Assembly: GCF_001447155.2 (NCBI RefSeq)
Contig: NZ_CP014754.1
Span: 4,278,001 to 4,342,000 of the forward strand
Origin: Marinobacter sp. LQ44
Lineage (GTDB): Bacteria; Pseudomonadota; Gammaproteobacteria; Pseudomonadales; Oleiphilaceae
Direction: 5' to 3'
DNA: 64,000 nt
Shown here: piece by piece, positions 9,181 through 19,534 of the stretch
Layout of the letters: every line of letters starts with the position of its first letter
Position numbering within the stretch: position 1 is the stretch's first letter
Translations under genes and position numbers: made by a program
The notes under the pieces: model-generated
Seen by the model: the letters and a program-made list of their open reading frames with translations, nothing else
The model's database searches: none
What the model was told of the DNA's origin: nothing

Positions 9181-9677
9181 GCGTCCTCCAGAACCTCAGC
9201 CTTTTCAATAATGACGTCCTCAAATGGCACGTCCTGATGGCCAGCGCGCATGGTGGTGCGAACAGCGCGGATGTTGTTCACGGTCTCCATGCCCTCAACC
9301 ACTTTGCCGAACACGCAGTAGCCCCAGCCCTCGGCATTCTTGGCGGTGTGGTCGAGGAAGCCGTTGTTTTCCACGTTGATGAAGAACTGGGCCGTGGCTG
9401 AGTGCGGGTCCATGGTGCGGGCCATGGCAATGGTGCCGACCATGTTGCTAAGGCCGTTGTCGGCTTCGTTCTTGATGGGCTCGCGGGTTTTGCGCGGGGT
9501 CATGCCCGGCTCAAAGCCGCCGCCCTGAACCATGAAGTTGCTGATAACGCGGTGAAAGATCAGGCCATCGTAAAAGCCGTCGCGAACATACTGCTCAAAG
9601 TTCTTTGCGGTTTCCGGGGCTTTTTCGTAGTCCAGTTCCAGTTTGATATCACCGTGGTTGGTCTGCAGCAGAATCAT
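9177..9677 (-). CDS. ppiB: Cytoplasmic peptidyl-prolyl cis-trans isomerase B (cyclophilin)
   Basis: A 166-residue single-domain cyclophilin without a signal peptide. It shows [13 protein letters not shown], the catalytic Arg-Phe region and [11 protein letters not shown], as expected for bacterial PpiB, which accelerates proline isomerisation during folding. The ATG at 9677 starts the protein directly with the conserved [15 protein letters not shown]. It is the first gene of a ppiB-lpxH operon, divergent from glnS. Confidence 0.96.
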   Translation of the reverse strand: MILLQTNHGDIKLELDYEKAPETAKNFEQYVRDGFYDGLIFHRVISNFMVQGGGFEPGMTPRKTREPIKNEADNGLSNMVGTIAMARTMDPHSATAQFFINVENNGFLDHTAKNAEGWGYCVFGKVVEGMETVNNIRAVRTTMRAGHQDVPFEDVIIEKAEVLEDA

Positions 9678-9837
9678 CAGGTCGTCCTGTTAAATAGGGG
9701 TTGTGGGTCTGAAGGTTGCATTGTACTCAAGAGTTTCGTCCTGTGCATGAGTCCGGCAACGATTTGTGAGTATAATAGGCGGTTTAAGGGAGCCTGCACC
9801 GTGCTCCCCGGATCCATTCCCTGTTGACAGAGATTGT

Positions 9838-11517
9838 ATGAGCGCCGAGTCGAAGAAAGCCCACAATTTTATTCAGAGCCTGATCGAAGACGCCATCGCC
9901 AAGGGTGAGCACACTGGCAAGGTCGTTACCCGTTTTCCGCCGGAGCCCAACGGCTACCTGCACGTTGGTCACGCCAAGTCGATCTGCTTGAACTTTGGTA
10001 TTGCGCAAACCTTCGGTGGCGAGTGCAACCTTCGCTTTGACGACACCAACCCGGAAAAGGAAAGTCAGGAATACATCGATGCCATCAAGCAGGACGTCGA
10101 GTGGCTGGGCTACGAGTGGGCGGACGAAATACGTTACGCTTCAGACTACTTTGACCAGTTGTACGCCTTTGCCGAGGAGTTGATCGAAAAAGGCAAGGCC
10201 TATGTGTGTGCACTGAATGCTGAGCAGATGGCTGAATACCGTGGTTCCCTGAAAGAGCCGGGTAAGAACAGCCCATACCGGGACCGCCCGGTGGAGGAAA
10301 GCCTGCAGTTGTTCCGTGACATGCGCGACGGTAAGTTCCAGAACGGCGAGTTGGTGCTGCGGGCCAAGATCGATATGGCCTCCCCGAACATCAACCTGCG
10401 GGACCCGATTCTTTACCGCATTCGCTACGCCGACCACCACCAGACTGGCAGCAAGTGGTGCATCTACCCGATGTACGACTTCACCCACCCGATTTCTGAT
10501 GCCTTGGAGGGGATTACTCACTCCCTCTGTACGCTCGAATTCGAAGACCACCGGCCCCTGTATGACTGGGTGCTGGATAACATCACCGTTCCTTGCCATC
10601 CGCGCCAGATTGAGTTTGCCCGGCTGAACCTGAATTACACCATCACCAGCAAACGCAAGCTGAAGCGCCTGGTGGACGAGCATGTGGTAGACGGCTGGAA
10701 CGATCCGCGCATGCCGACCATTTCCGGCATGCGCCGCCGTGGTTACACACCGGAATCCATACGCAGCTTCTGCGACATGATCGGTGTTAACAAAGCTGGT
10801 GGTACCGTGGATGTGGGCATGCTGGAGTACGCCATCCGGGAAGACCTGAACGACCGTGCACCCCGCGCCATGTGCGTCATGCGCCCGCTAAAAGTGACTC
10901 TCACCAACTACCCGGCTGATCAGACCGAAACCCTGACCTTGCCAGTGCACCCGCAGAAGCCGGAGATGGGCGAGCGGGACGTCACCTGGAGCCAGACCCT
11001 GTACATCGACCGCGAAGACTTCGAGGTGGAGCCGCCGCGTAAGTGGAAACGGCTGGCGCCGGAGCAGGCGGTGCGTCTGCGCGGCGGTTACGTGATGACC
11101 TGTAAAGAGGTGGTGCGCGATGACAGCGGTGAGATCGTTGAACTCAAATGCGAGTACGACCCGAACACGTTGGGTGTGAACCCGGAAGGTTACAAGCCTA
11201 ACGGCGTGATTCACTGGGTATCGGCCAATGACAGCGTCGACACCGACATCAACCTGTATGACCGTCTGTTTAACCACGAGAGCCCGGACAGCGACAAGGA
11301 AGGTGACTTCCTGGACCACCTGAACCCGGAATCCCTGGTGGTGCTGAAGGGCGCCCGTGTCGAGAAAAGTCTGGCCGAGCCAAGGACCGATTTACCGTAT
11401 CAGTTCGAGCGCGAGGGCTATTTCTTCTGTGATCAGGAGCTGACCGCCAAGGCCGGCAAGCCGGTGTTCAACCGGACCGTTACACTTCGGGATTCCTGGG
11501 GCAAGGGAGGCAAGTAA
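9838..11517 (+). CDS. glnS: Glutamine--tRNA ligase
   Basis: A class I aminoacyl-tRNA synthetase of 559 residues that charges tRNA-Gln. The start at 9838 gives [17 protein letters not shown], as in other GlnRS; the upstream in-frame ATG at 9766 lies before the -10-like TATAAT (9771-9776), so it is not used. Visible motifs are the HIGH-type [15 protein letters not shown] near residue 40 and the KMSKS variant ITSKRKL near residue 270, followed by a two-barrel anticodon domain. Its TAA shares one base with the cysS ATG (TAATG), so the two are coupled. Confidence 0.98.
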   Translation: MSAESKKAHNFIQSLIEDAIAKGEHTGKVVTRFPPEPNGYLHVGHAKSICLNFGIAQTFGGECNLRFDDTNPEKESQEYIDAIKQDVEWLGYEWADEIRYASDYFDQLYAFAEELIEKGKAYVCALNAEQMAEYRGSLKEPGKNSPYRDRPVEESLQLFRDMRDGKFQNGELVLRAKIDMASPNINLRDPILYRIRYADHHQTGSKWCIYPMYDFTHPISDALEGITHSLCTLEFEDHRPLYDWVLDNITVPCHPRQIEFARLNLNYTITSKRKLKRLVDEHVVDGWNDPRMPTISGMRRRGYTPESIRSFCDMIGVNKAGGTVDVGMLEYAIREDLNDRAPRAMCVMRPLKVTLTNYPADQTETLTLPVHPQKPEMGERDVTWSQTLYIDREDFEVEPPRKWKRLAPEQAVRLRGGYVMTCKEVVRDDSGEIVELKCEYDPNTLGVNPEGYKPNGVIHWVSANDSVDTDINLYDRLFNHESPDSDKEGDFLDHLNPESLVVLKGARVEKSLAEPRTDLPYQFEREGYFFCDQELTAKAGKPVFNRTVTLRDSWGKGGK

Positions 11518-12902
11518 TGCGTATCTACAATACGCTGACGCAGCAGAAGGAAGCGTTCAAGACCATTGAGCCGGGCAAGGTACGCATGTACGTGTGTGGC
11601 ATGACGGTCTATGACTACTGTCACCTGGGCCATGCCCGGGTACTGGTGGCCTTCGATGTGGTTACCCGTTACCTGCGCCACCGTGGTTACGATGTGACCT
11701 ACGTGCGCAACATCACTGATATCGATGACAAAATTCTGCGCCGGGCCGATGAAAATGGTGAGGTCTACACCGACCTGACCGACCGCATGATTCACGCCAT
11801 GCATGAAGACGAAGCTCGCCTGGGTGTGCTGGCTCCGAGCGATGAGCCGCGGGCTACCGCCTACATCGACGATATCATCGCTATGATCCAGACGCTGATT
11901 GCGGGCAACCATGCCTACGCGGCTGATAACGGTGACGTGTATTTCGCGGTGGATTCCTTCCCGGATTACGGCAAACTGAGCAAGAAAAAACTCGAAGACC
12001 TGGTGGCCGGTGCCCGGGTGGATGTGCAGGAAGCCAAGCGTAGTCCTGCGGATTTTGCCTTGTGGAAGGCCGCCAAGCCTGGCGAAGTGAGCTGGCAGTC
12101 TCCCTGGGGCGATGGCCGGCCGGGCTGGCATATCGAGTGCTCGGCCATGTCCACCAAGTGCCTGGGCGACACCTTCGACATTCACGGTGGCGGGCCGGAT
12201 CTGCTGTTCCCACACCACGAGAACGAAATTGCCCAGTCGGAATGTGCCACCGGCCACAAGTTTGTCCATACCTGGATGCACGCCGGCGCCATTCGGGTGA
12301 ACAAAGAGAAGATGTCCAAGTCTTTGGGCAACTTCTTTACCATCCGTGAGATCCTGGAAAAGTATCCGGCCGAAGTGGTGCGCTACTTCCTGGTCTCCAG
12401 CCATTATCGCAGCCAGGTGGACTATTCCGAGGAAAGCCTTGCTGAGGCCGGGCGCACACTGACAAAGCTCTACCACGCCCTGCGGGGTATTACCCCGGCC
12501 AAGGATAGTGACGTGCCGGAAACCGACCACGATCGCCGGTTCGCCGAAGTGATGGACGACGATTTCAATACCGCCGGTGCTATCGCAGTGCTGCATGCCG
12601 TGGCCAACGACATCAATCATCACCGCCGTGAAGGCGATGACGAGCAGGCCAAACGCAGCGCAGCCATACTGGTTCGTCTGGGTGGCGTGCTGGGGCTGCT
12701 TCAGCAAGACCCGGAAGCTTTCTTCCAGGCCGATACCGGTAGTGAGCTGACGGCTGAAGATATTGAGGCCATGATTCAGGCCCGCGCCGATGCCCGCAAA
12801 GCGAAAGATTTTGCTGGGGCCGATCGTATCCGGGATGAGCTTCTGGAAAAGGGTATTATTCTGGACGACAGTCGCGAAGGCACCACCTGGCGCCGGGCCT
12901 GA
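11517..12902 (+). CDS. cysS: Cysteine--tRNA ligase
   Basis: A 461-residue class I synthetase. It shows [16 protein letters not shown] (zinc ligand Cys and HIGH-type motif), [10 protein letters not shown] (second zinc Cys), [10 protein letters not shown] (zinc His and Glu) and KMSKSLGNF. The C-terminal DALR-type helical domain is present. Length is normal for the family. The ATG overlaps the glnS stop by one base. In Pseudomonas folD follows directly; here glcB and a repeat array separate them. Confidence 0.98.
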   Translation: MRIYNTLTQQKEAFKTIEPGKVRMYVCGMTVYDYCHLGHARVLVAFDVVTRYLRHRGYDVTYVRNITDIDDKILRRADENGEVYTDLTDRMIHAMHEDEARLGVLAPSDEPRATAYIDDIIAMIQTLIAGNHAYAADNGDVYFAVDSFPDYGKLSKKKLEDLVAGARVDVQEAKRSPADFALWKAAKPGEVSWQSPWGDGRPGWHIECSAMSTKCLGDTFDIHGGGPDLLFPHHENEIAQSECATGHKFVHTWMHAGAIRVNKEKMSKSLGNFFTIREILEKYPAEVVRYFLVSSHYRSQVDYSEESLAEAGRTLTKLYHALRGITPAKDSDVPETDHDRRFAEVMDDDFNTAGAIAVLHAVANDINHHRREGDDEQAKRSAAILVRLGGVLGLLQQDPEAFFQADTGSELTAEDIEAMIQARADARKAKDFAGADRIRDELLEKGIILDDSREGTTWRRA

Positions 12903-12922
12903 CTCGCACCATTACACCTAAA

Positions 12923-12977
12923 GCCGCATTGTGCTGTATGGGAATGACCTTGTAGGGAATTTCACGTACAATGCGGC
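12923..12977 (+). promoter_or_regulatory. Putative glcB promoter inside a 10-bp inverted repeat
   Basis: GCCGCATTGT (12923-12932) and ACAATGCGGC (12968-12977) are perfect inverted copies. Between them is a possible sigma-70 promoter, ATGACC (12944-12949), a 17-bp spacer and TACAAT (12967-12972), so the right arm overlaps the -10 box. The arrangement could be an operator, or a hairpin ending cysS transcription, although no T-run follows. The next gene, glcB, begins 76 bp downstream. Confidence 0.4.
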
Positions 12978-13053
12978 GCTCAAATCAGAATGCCCCGCGC
13001 CCTTGGCGCTAGAAGGGGAGTCGGGAACTACAAACCCATTGAGGCAAGCAACG

Positions 13054-15234
13054 ATGACAGAACGCGTTCAAGTTGGCGGCATCCAGATCGCCAAGAATCT
13101 GTACGATTTCGTAAATAACGAAGCGATCCCGGGCACCGGTGTTGACGCTGACAAATTCTGGGCCGAGTTTGACAAGATTGTGAACGAACTGGCTCCGCGC
13201 AACCGCGAATTGCTGGCCAAGCGTGATGCCCTTCAGGAAAAGATGGATGCCTGGAACCGTGACCACAAGGGCCAGAAGCTGGACATGGCCGAGTACAAGG
13301 CGTTCCTGAAAGAGATCGGTTACCTGGTCGATGAGCCCGCCGATTTCAAAATCTCTACTGCCAACGTAGATCCGGAAATCGCCACCATGGCCGGCCCACA
13401 GCTGGTTGTGCCGGTTATGAACGCCCGTTTCGCCCTGAACGCTGCCAATGCACGCTGGGGCAGCCTGTACGATGCCCTCTACGGCACCGATGCCATCTCT
13501 GAAGAAAACGGTGCCGACAAAGGCCGCGGTTACAACCCGGTTCGCGGTGCCAAGGTTATCGAGTGGGCCCGCAACCTGCTGGACGGCTCTGCGCCTCTGG
13601 CTTCCGGTAGCCATAAAGACGCTGCCAAGTACTACATCGATGGCGGCAAGCTGGCGGTGAAACTGCAGAATGGCGAAGTCACCGGCCTGAAAGACGAAGC
13701 CGGCTTTGTTGGCTACACCGGTGCCGCCGATGCCCCCACTGGTGTGCTGCTGGTGAAGAACGGCATGCACTTTGAAATCCAGATCGATGCCAGCCATCCG
13801 ATCGGCAAAGACGACGGTGCCAACGTCAAAGACGTGCTGATGGAATCTGCCCTGACTACCATCATGGACTGCGAAGACTCCGTTGCGGCGGTAGACGCAG
13901 ACGACAAGGTGGTAGCCTACAAGAACTGGCTCGGCCTGATGAAAGGTGACCTGGAAGAGTCCTTCGAGAAGGGCGGCCAGATGATGACTCGCCGCATGAA
14001 TGGCGACCGCACCTATACTGGCGCCGATGGCAGCGAACTGACCCTGAAGGGCCGGAGTCTGCTGTTCGTTCGCAACGTTGGCCACCTGATGACCAACCCG
14101 GCCATCCTGCTGAAAGACGGTAACGAGATTCCGGAAGGCCTGATGGACGGCCTGGTCACTTCCCTGATCGCCATTCACGATCTGAAGGCTGATGGCAAGT
14201 TCCAGAACAGCACCAAAGGTTCTGTGTACATTGTTAAGCCCAAGCAGCATGGTCCGGAAGAGGTGGCGTTCACCAACGAATTCTTCGGTCGTGTTGAAGA
14301 TGCGCTTGGCCTGCCGCGCTTTACCCTGAAAGTGGGCATTATGGATGAAGAGCGCCGTACCACGGTGAACCTGAAAGCCTGTATCCACGCTGCCAAAGAT
14401 CGCACCGTGTTCATCAACACCGGCTTCCTGGACCGCACCGGCGACGAGATTCACACCTCCATGGAGCTGGGTCCGTTCATCCGTAAGGGCCCGATGAAGC
14501 TGGCTACCTGGATCAACGCCTACGAGCAGTGGAACGTAGACATCGGCCTGGAAGCGGGTTTGTCTGGCGTTGCCCAGATTGGTAAGGGTATGTGGGCCAT
14601 GCCTGACCTGATGGCCGGCATGCTGGAGGCCAAAATCGGCCATCCGAAATCCGGCGCCAACACCGCCTGGGTTCCGTCGCCGACGGCCGCTACCTTGCAC
14701 GCCACCCACTACCACCAGGTGAACGTGTTTGATGTGCAAAAGGAACTGGCCAACCGTCAGCGTGCGTCTCTGGACGACATCCTGACCGTTCCGGTGATGG
14801 ACGATCCGTCGTCACTGAGCGCCGAAGATATCCAGCAGGAACTGGACAACAACGCCCAGGGTATCCTTGGCTACGTTGTACGCTGGATTGATCAGGGTGT
14901 GGGCTGCTCCAAAGTGCCGGATATCAACGATGTCGGCCTGATGGAAGACCGTGCGACCCTGCGCATCTCCTCTCAGCTGCTGTGCAACTGGCTGTACCAC
15001 GGCATCTGCTCCGAAGAGCAGATCATGGAGACCATGAAGCGTATGGCCGCCGTAGTAGACAAGCAGAACGCCGGTGATCCTGCTTATCGCAACATGGCCC
15101 CGAACTTTGACGACAGCATCGCCTTCCAGGCGGCTGTGGATCTGGTTCTGAAAGGCCGTGAGCAGCCGGCTGGTTACACTGAGCCGCTTCTGCACGCCTA
15201 CCGCCAGAAGGCCAAGGCCAAGTACGGGCAGTAA
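13054..15234 (+). CDS. glcB: Malate synthase G
   Basis: A 726-residue cytosolic enzyme condensing glyoxylate with acetyl-CoA to malate, used for growth on acetate, fatty acids or glycolate. The start at 13054 gives [20 protein letters not shown], typical of MSG; the longer frame to 12931 runs through the promoter. Landmarks are [32 protein letters not shown] (catalytic Arg region) and [15 protein letters not shown]. No glycolate oxidase or isocitrate lyase gene is nearby. A strong terminator follows. The gene sits between cysS and folD, which are adjacent in Pseudomonas. Confidence 0.97.
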   Translation: MTERVQVGGIQIAKNLYDFVNNEAIPGTGVDADKFWAEFDKIVNELAPRNRELLAKRDALQEKMDAWNRDHKGQKLDMAEYKAFLKEIGYLVDEPADFKISTANVDPEIATMAGPQLVVPVMNARFALNAANARWGSLYDALYGTDAISEENGADKGRGYNPVRGAKVIEWARNLLDGSAPLASGSHKDAAKYYIDGGKLAVKLQNGEVTGLKDEAGFVGYTGAADAPTGVLLVKNGMHFEIQIDASHPIGKDDGANVKDVLMESALTTIMDCEDSVAAVDADDKVVAYKNWLGLMKGDLEESFEKGGQMMTRRMNGDRTYTGADGSELTLKGRSLLFVRNVGHLMTNPAILLKDGNEIPEGLMDGLVTSLIAIHDLKADGKFQNSTKGSVYIVKPKQHGPEEVAFTNEFFGRVEDALGLPRFTLKVGIMDEERRTTVNLKACIHAAKDRTVFINTGFLDRTGDEIHTSMELGPFIRKGPMKLATWINAYEQWNVDIGLEAGLSGVAQIGKGMWAMPDLMAGMLEAKIGHPKSGANTAWVPSPTAATLHATHYHQVNVFDVQKELANRQRASLDDILTVPVMDDPSSLSAEDIQQELDNNAQGILGYVVRWIDQGVGCSKVPDINDVGLMEDRATLRISSQLLCNWLYHGICSEEQIMETMKRMAAVVDKQNAGDPAYRNMAPNFDDSIAFQAAVDLVLKGREQPAGYTEPLLHAYRQKAKAKYGQ

Positions 15235-15247
15235 TCTGCTCCGTGTT

Positions 15248-15276
15248 AAAAAAAACCCGCTTCGGCGGGTTTTTTT
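15248..15276 (+). terminator. Rho-independent terminator of glcB
   Basis: A GC stem ACCCGC-TTCG-GCGGGT with a UUCG-type tetraloop, flanked by an A-run and a T-run of seven or more, starts 14 bp after the glcB stop. The symmetric A/T flanks mean it could act in both directions. Confidence 0.93.
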
Positions 15277-15290
15277 GGGTCTGACCCCCT

Positions 15291-15544
15291 GGGGTCTGTC
15301 CCCGCATGGGGACTGACCCATTTTGGAACCATGGGTTCTAGCTTTGGCATTGGGGTCTGTCCCCGAACGGGGACTGACCCATTTTGGACCATGGGCTCTA
15401 GCTTGAGGGCAAGGACGGGCAAAGGTGGGTCAGTCCCCTTTGGGGACAGACCCTTGGGGGACTGACCCATTTTGGGCCCATGGGCTCTAGCTGCGGGGCA
15501 AGGACGGGCAAAAGTGGGTCAGTCCCCGTTCGGGGACAGACCCC
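15291..15544. repeat. REP-like palindrome array (GGGGTCTGTCCCC family)
   Basis: Four near-identical palindromic units are present: 15291-15319 and 15352-15380 in one orientation (GGGGTCTGTCCCC, short loop, GGGGACTGACCC), and 15427-15453 and 15516-15544 inverted. A half unit lies at about 15457-15468. Conserved spacers (ATTTTGG..CCATGGG..TCTAGCT, three copies; GGCAAGGACGGGCAAA, two copies) show that the second half is two composite head-to-head modules, as in BIMEs. The last unit overlaps the 3' end of folD. Such elements are commonly spread by RAYT (TnpA-REP) transposases; none is encoded here. Confidence 0.85.
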
Positions 15545-16394
15545 TGTGAAGCACATCCGCCGCGTAGAGGGTGTTCTCCAGCAGGGTGGCGATGGTCATG
15601 GGGCCTACGCCGCCGGGTACCGGGGTGATGTAGGCGGCGCGGTCGGCGGCTGCGGCGAAGTCTACGTCGCCGCAGAGTTTGCCGTCGTCCATGCGGTTGA
15701 TGCCTACATCAATCACGGTAGCGCCGGGTTTTACCCACTCGCCTTTGATAATGCCTGGCTTGCCGACGGCGGCAATCAGGATATCGGCCTCGCCCACAAA
15801 CTTCTCCAGATTGTCGGTGAACCGGTGGCATACGGTGGTGGTGGCGCCTTTCAGCAGCAGTTCCATGCTCATCGGGCGGCCTACGATGTTTGAAGCGCCG
15901 ACAATGACCGCGTGCTGGCCTTTGTAAGGAGTACCAATGGAGTCGAGTAGGGTGATCACGCCGGCCGGTGTGCAGGGTCGCAGGCTGGGTTTGCGCTGCA
16001 TCAGGCGGCCGATGTTGTAGGGGTGAAAACCGTCCACATCTTTGTCTGGGCGGATTTTTACCAGAATCGGGTCGGCGTCCAGGTGTGAGGGTAGGGGGAG
16101 CTGAACCAGGATGCCATCGACGGCGGGGTTCTCATTCAACTCATCAATCAGTGCTTCCAGGGCTGCCTGAGGGGTGTCTTCGGGCAAGTCATAGGACAGC
16201 GACAGAATGCCCGCTTCATCACAGGCTTTTCGCTTGTTGCCTACGTACACGTGGGAGGCGGGGTCGTTGCCCACCAGAACCACTGCCAGGCCGGGTGCTC
16301 TCAGGCCTTTGTTTTTTCGGGCCTGTACGCCCGCAGCAACCTGTTGCCGAACCTGGGCAGCGATCTCTTTTCCGTTAATCAGTTTGGCGCTCAT
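15519..16394 (-). CDS. folD: Bifunctional methylenetetrahydrofolate dehydrogenase / methenyltetrahydrofolate cyclohydrolase
   Basis: A 291-residue cytosolic NADP-dependent enzyme interconverting 5,10-methylene- and 10-formyl-THF. The start at 16394 gives [18 protein letters not shown]. Signatures are [14 protein letters not shown] (catalytic Lys), [25 protein letters not shown] and [19 protein letters not shown]. The last residues, about RGLSPNGD, and the TGA are encoded by a REP palindrome (15516-15544), so the natural C-terminus seems to have been replaced by the repeat. The core is intact and should be active. Confidence 0.95.
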   Translation of the reverse strand: MSAKLINGKEIAAQVRQQVAAGVQARKNKGLRAPGLAVVLVGNDPASHVYVGNKRKACDEAGILSLSYDLPEDTPQAALEALIDELNENPAVDGILVQLPLPSHLDADPILVKIRPDKDVDGFHPYNIGRLMQRKPSLRPCTPAGVITLLDSIGTPYKGQHAVIVGASNIVGRPMSMELLLKGATTTVCHRFTDNLEKFVGEADILIAAVGKPGIIKGEWVKPGATVIDVGINRMDDGKLCGDVDFAAAADRAAYITPVPGGVGPMTIATLLENTLYAADVLHRGLSPNGD

Positions 16395-16571
16395 GTTTCC
16401 GTCTTGTCGGTTGGGCATGAATAGAGAAGAAGTGAAGGGCGGGCATTGTCTCATGCTTCGGCATCTACGCCAATGCGCTGAACAGGGTCGCAGACAATGC
16501 GCCCGGGGAACTTTTTGTGCCTGTCCGGGTCTTCTTAACCAACGTTATCTCTATGATTTTTGAAATCGTTG

Positions 16572-16600
16572 TTGACGGATGCCTCAGCCGCCGGTAATAT
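16572..16600 (+). promoter_or_regulatory. Strong sigma-70 promoter of the tRNA cluster
   Basis: TTGACG (16572-16577), a 17-bp spacer and TAATAT (16595-16600) lie about 40 bp before the first tRNA. A GC-rich discriminator (GCGCGCC) follows the -10 box, the usual mark of stringently controlled stable-RNA promoters. The rest of the folD-tRNA gap (16395-16571) shows no further gene. Confidence 0.8.
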
Positions 16601-16640
16601 GCGCGCCAACTTTGCTGAGGCACTTGTTGTTCAGTCGAAA

Positions 16641-16717
16641 CGGGGTATAGCGCAGTCTGGTAGCGCGCCTGCTTTGGGAGCAGGATGTCGGGAGTTCGAA
16701 TCTCTCTACCCCGACCA
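16641..16717 (+). tRNA. tRNA-Pro (TGG)
   Basis: A 77-nt cloverleaf: acceptor CGGGGTA pairs with TACCCCG, the anticodon loop TTTGGGA gives TGG, the T-arm is GTTCGAATC and the CCA end is encoded. First of four tRNAs upstream of tig, in the same order as in Pseudomonas. Confidence 0.97.
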
Positions 16718-16749
16718 TTTTCTGGATATTCAGGTGGGCGAACGGTCAA

Positions 16750-16826
16750 GCGCCCGTAGCTCAGCTGGATAGAGCATCCGCCTTCTAAGCGGATGGTCGC
16801 AGGTTCGAGTCCTGCCGGGCGCGCCA
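16750..16826 (+). tRNA. tRNA-Arg (TCT)
   Basis: A 77-nt cloverleaf: acceptor GCGCCCG pairs with CGGGCGC, the anticodon loop CTTCTAA gives TCT, the T-loop is GTTCGAGTC and CCA is encoded. Confidence 0.97.
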
Positions 16827-16907
16827 TCAAGTCGTGAGTCCGGACCGGATCGCCAAACCAGCAAAGTTGAAGCAAGCAGTTGAGTGCCAAAGGCACCTCC
16901 CTGATGT

Positions 16908-16984
16908 GGTGGACGTAGCTCAGTTGGTAGAGCTCAGGATTGTGACTCCTGCGGTCGAGGGTTCGAACCCCTTCGTCCACCCCA
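16908..16984 (+). tRNA. tRNA-His (GTG)
   Basis: A cloverleaf with acceptor GTGGACG pairing with CGTCCAC, anticodon loop TTGTGAC giving GTG, and encoded CCA. The start includes the extra G(-1) needed for histidyl-tRNA synthetase recognition, which faces the C at position 73. Confidence 0.97.
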
Positions 16985-17052
16985 CTTTTCCCCTTGTTTG
17001 TTTTTCTGCCTGTCTGTACGGCGTTGGGTCGTTTCGGTACAGTGCCAGATAC

Positions 17053-17137
17053 GCGAGAGTGGCGGAATTGGTAGACGCACTGGATTTAGGTTCCAGCGGG
17101 GCAACCCGTGAGAGTTCGAGTCTCTCCTCTCGCACCA
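17053..17137 (+). tRNA. tRNA-Leu (TAG)
   Basis: An 85-nt class II tRNA with a long variable arm, acceptor GCGAGAG pairing with CTCTCGC, anticodon loop TTTAGGT giving TAG, and encoded CCA. Last of the tRNA operon. No clear terminator separates it from the tig leader (17138-17353), which contains no other gene that I can see. Confidence 0.97.
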
Positions 17138-17353
17138 CCCTTTCTTTTTTCGGTAATGCCCCCATTTTTGTCTATGTCGGTTGTGGCGCTGGTCTCAAAG
17201 CGATATTCAGCCTTACCGGGTGATTCTCTCGGTGGGGTAAATCGTGATAAACTACCGGCTTTTAATTTTGCGTCCCTTTCGGGCTCGTCGCTTTGAACAG
17301 GGTTTTGTCTTAATTTTCATTCACCTACAGAATCTGTAATTTGAGGAACTTCC

Positions 17354-18658
17354 ATGCAAGTGTCTGTTGAAACGACCTCTAACATCGAGCGTCGCATGAC
17401 GATTGGTGTGCCCGCCCAGGAAATCGATCAGGCGGTTCAGAAACGCCTGCAGGAAACTGCCCGCTCCGTACGCCTGAACGGTTTCCGTCCTGGCAAGGTG
17501 CCCATGAGCGTGGTCAAGCGTCGTTTCGGTGACAGCGTTCGCCAGGAAGTGGTTGGCGAGGCCATGCGCGACCATTACATCAAGGCACTGCAGGAGCAGG
17601 ATATCAACCCGGCTGGCTGGCCGAAGTTCGAGCCGAAAACCATGGAAGAGGGCAAAGACCTCGAGTTCGTAGCCATCTTCGAAGTGCTGCCTGACATCGA
17701 GCTGGGCGACCTGTCCAAGGTTGAGGTAGAGAAGCCGGTTGCTGAAGTAACCGACAAAGACATCGATACCATGATTGACAACCTGCGTCGTCAGCAGGCC
17801 ACCATGAAAGAAGTCAAGCGCAAGTCCAAGAACAAAGATGTTCTGACCATCGACTTCAAAGGCTTCATTGACGGCGAAGAGTTTGAAGGCGGTGCCGCTG
17901 AGGGCCATCGTCTGACCTTGGGTTCTGGTCAGATGATCCCCGGCTTCGAAAAAGCCATTGTTGGTGGTAAGGCCGGTGAAGATCTGGAAATCGAAGTGGA
18001 GTTCCCCGAGGACTACCACAACGAAGACCTGGCTGGTAAGCCTGCCAAGTTCGAGATCAAGATCCACAAGGTAGAAGAGCCGCAGCTGCCGGAACTGGAC
18101 CAGGAGTTCTTCAAGAAGTTCGGTATTGAAGCCGAAGACGAAGCGAACTTCCGTGAAGAAGTGAAGAAAAACATGGAGCGCGAGCTCAAGCAGGCGGTGT
18201 CCAACAAGGTCAAGAACGACGTTGTTGACGGACTGCTGGAAACCACCGAACTGGAGATTCCGGCTGCCCTGGTGGATCAGGAAATTGATCGCCTGCGTCA
18301 GGATGCCGTTCAGCGTTTCGGCGGCCAGGTTGACTTCCAGCAACTGCCCAAGGAAATATTCGAAGAGCAGGCCAAGCGCCGCGTGAAGACTGGTCTGTTG
18401 TTCCAGGAAGTGGTCAAGAAGAACGACCTGAAGGCCGAGCCGGCCCAGGTAGATGAAAAGATCCAGGAGATCGCATCTACGTATGAACAGCCTGAAGAGG
18501 TTGTTGCGCACTTCACCAACAACCCGGACCAGAAGGCTCAGATCGAGTCGTCTGTTCTGGAAGATGCCGTGGTCGACTATGTGCTTGGTCAGGCCAAGGT
18601 GAAAGAGAAGAAAATGAAGTACGAAGAAGCGGTTCAGGCCGGTCAGCCCCAGCGCTGA
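17354..18658 (+). CDS. tig: Trigger factor, ribosome-associated chaperone and prolyl isomerase
   Basis: A 434-residue protein with three domains. The N-terminal ribosome-binding domain carries the signature GFRPGKVP near residue 43, which docks near the exit tunnel. An FKBP-like PPIase domain lies at about 150-245 (DFKGFIDGEEFEGG, GSGQMIPGFEKAIVG). A helical C-terminal cradle completes it. GAGGAA precedes the ATG. The order tig-clpP-clpX-lon is the classic gammaproteobacterial chaperone and protease cluster. Confidence 0.98.
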   Translation: MQVSVETTSNIERRMTIGVPAQEIDQAVQKRLQETARSVRLNGFRPGKVPMSVVKRRFGDSVRQEVVGEAMRDHYIKALQEQDINPAGWPKFEPKTMEEGKDLEFVAIFEVLPDIELGDLSKVEVEKPVAEVTDKDIDTMIDNLRRQQATMKEVKRKSKNKDVLTIDFKGFIDGEEFEGGAAEGHRLTLGSGQMIPGFEKAIVGGKAGEDLEIEVEFPEDYHNEDLAGKPAKFEIKIHKVEEPQLPELDQEFFKKFGIEAEDEANFREEVKKNMERELKQAVSNKVKNDVVDGLLETTELEIPAALVDQEIDRLRQDAVQRFGGQVDFQQLPKEIFEEQAKRRVKTGLLFQEVVKKNDLKAEPAQVDEKIQEIASTYEQPEEVVAHFTNNPDQKAQIESSVLEDAVVDYVLGQAKVKEKKMKYEEAVQAGQPQR

Positions 18659-18691
18659 TGGCCCCGGGCCTGGCCCGGAGTCGCTTTCTGG

Positions 18692-18717
18692 AAACAGCCG
18701 GCGTGTCCGGCTGTTTT
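18692..18717 (+). terminator. Rho-independent terminator after tig
   Basis: AACAGCCGG pairs with CCGGCTGTT around a short loop and is followed by a T-run, 34 bp after the tig stop. The following 100 bp should hold the clpP promoter. Confidence 0.8.
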
Positions 18718-18822
18718 CATCTGGGCTCACTGGTGGCAGAGTATAAGGGTATCCTGACGATAACTTCCGGATATCCTGCCACAGGAGTCCATGCCCATTG
18801 TCCATAAGGAGTTCAGGCGCAC

Positions 18823-19458
18823 ATGACGCAGAAACCGTTTGATGGCCCTACAATGATAACCAACGCCGGTCTGGTGCCGATCGTAATTGAACAGACGGCA
18901 CGCGGAGAGCGTTCCTTTGATATCTATTCCCGGCTGCTCAAGGAACGGGTGATTTTTCTGGTTGGCCCGGTCGAAGACCACATGGCAAACCTGGTCGTTG
19001 CTCAGCTGCTGTTCCTGGAATCCGAAAATCCGGACAAGGACATCCACCTTTATATCAACAGCCCAGGCGGCTCTGTGACTGCCGGTATGTCCATCTACGA
19101 CACCATGCAGTTTGTAAAGCCGGATGTTGCCACCTTGTGTATCGGCCAGGCGGCCAGCATGGGCGCCTTCCTGCTGTCAGGGGGCACCAAGGGTAAACGG
19201 GCGTGCCTGCCGAATTCCCGGGTGATGATTCATCAGCCGCTGGGTGGTTACCAGGGGCAGGCGACGGATATTGAGATTCATACTCGCGAAATCCTGAAGA
19301 TTCGCCATACCCTCAACACCTTGCTGGCGGAACATACCGGCCAGGATCTGGAGACCATCGCGCGCGACACTGACCGCGACAATTTCATGGATCCGCAGCA
19401 GGCGAAAGAGTACGGGTTGATCGATACAATACTTGATAAGCGCGTACCGAATAAATAA
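18823..19458 (+). CDS. clpP: ATP-dependent Clp protease proteolytic subunit
   Basis: A 211-residue serine peptidase that forms the tetradecameric chamber used by ClpX or ClpA. The triad is complete: Ser112 in GQAASMGA, His137 in MIHQPLGG and Asp186 in RDTDRDNFM, with family spacing of 25 and 49 residues. A short propeptide is likely. The gene lies directly before clpX (gap of 76 bp) and is probably cotranscribed with it. Confidence 0.98.
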   Translation: MTQKPFDGPTMITNAGLVPIVIEQTARGERSFDIYSRLLKERVIFLVGPVEDHMANLVVAQLLFLESENPDKDIHLYINSPGGSVTAGMSIYDTMQFVKPDVATLCIGQAASMGAFLLSGGTKGKRACLPNSRVMIHQPLGGYQGQATDIEIHTREILKIRHTLNTLLAEHTGQDLETIARDTDRDNFMDPQQAKEYGLIDTILDKRVPNK

Positions 19459-19534
19459 TACTGAAAGTCATCGCATCATCCCTGGTCGGCGTATTGTTTG
19501 ATTGCGCCGACCAACGAAGAACAGAGGTATTTCA

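Noticed and set aside
9766..9837. N-terminal extension of glnS from the ATG at 9766
   Set aside because: It would start before the -10-like TATAAT and add residues absent from the family.
13009..14739. Long open frame of 576 codons on the minus strand
   Set aside because: It lies fully antisense to malate synthase G; no family features, no ribosome site. GC-rich third positions of glcB leave the opposite frame open.
15246..15470. 74-codon minus-strand frame through the REP array
   Set aside because: Its sequence is a direct translation of the repeats (recurring GTDP, KLEPMV), with no gene support.
17321..18805. Long open frame of 494 codons opposite tig
   Set aside because: Antisense to a certain trigger factor gene, with Leu/Phe-rich sequence typical of such shadows.
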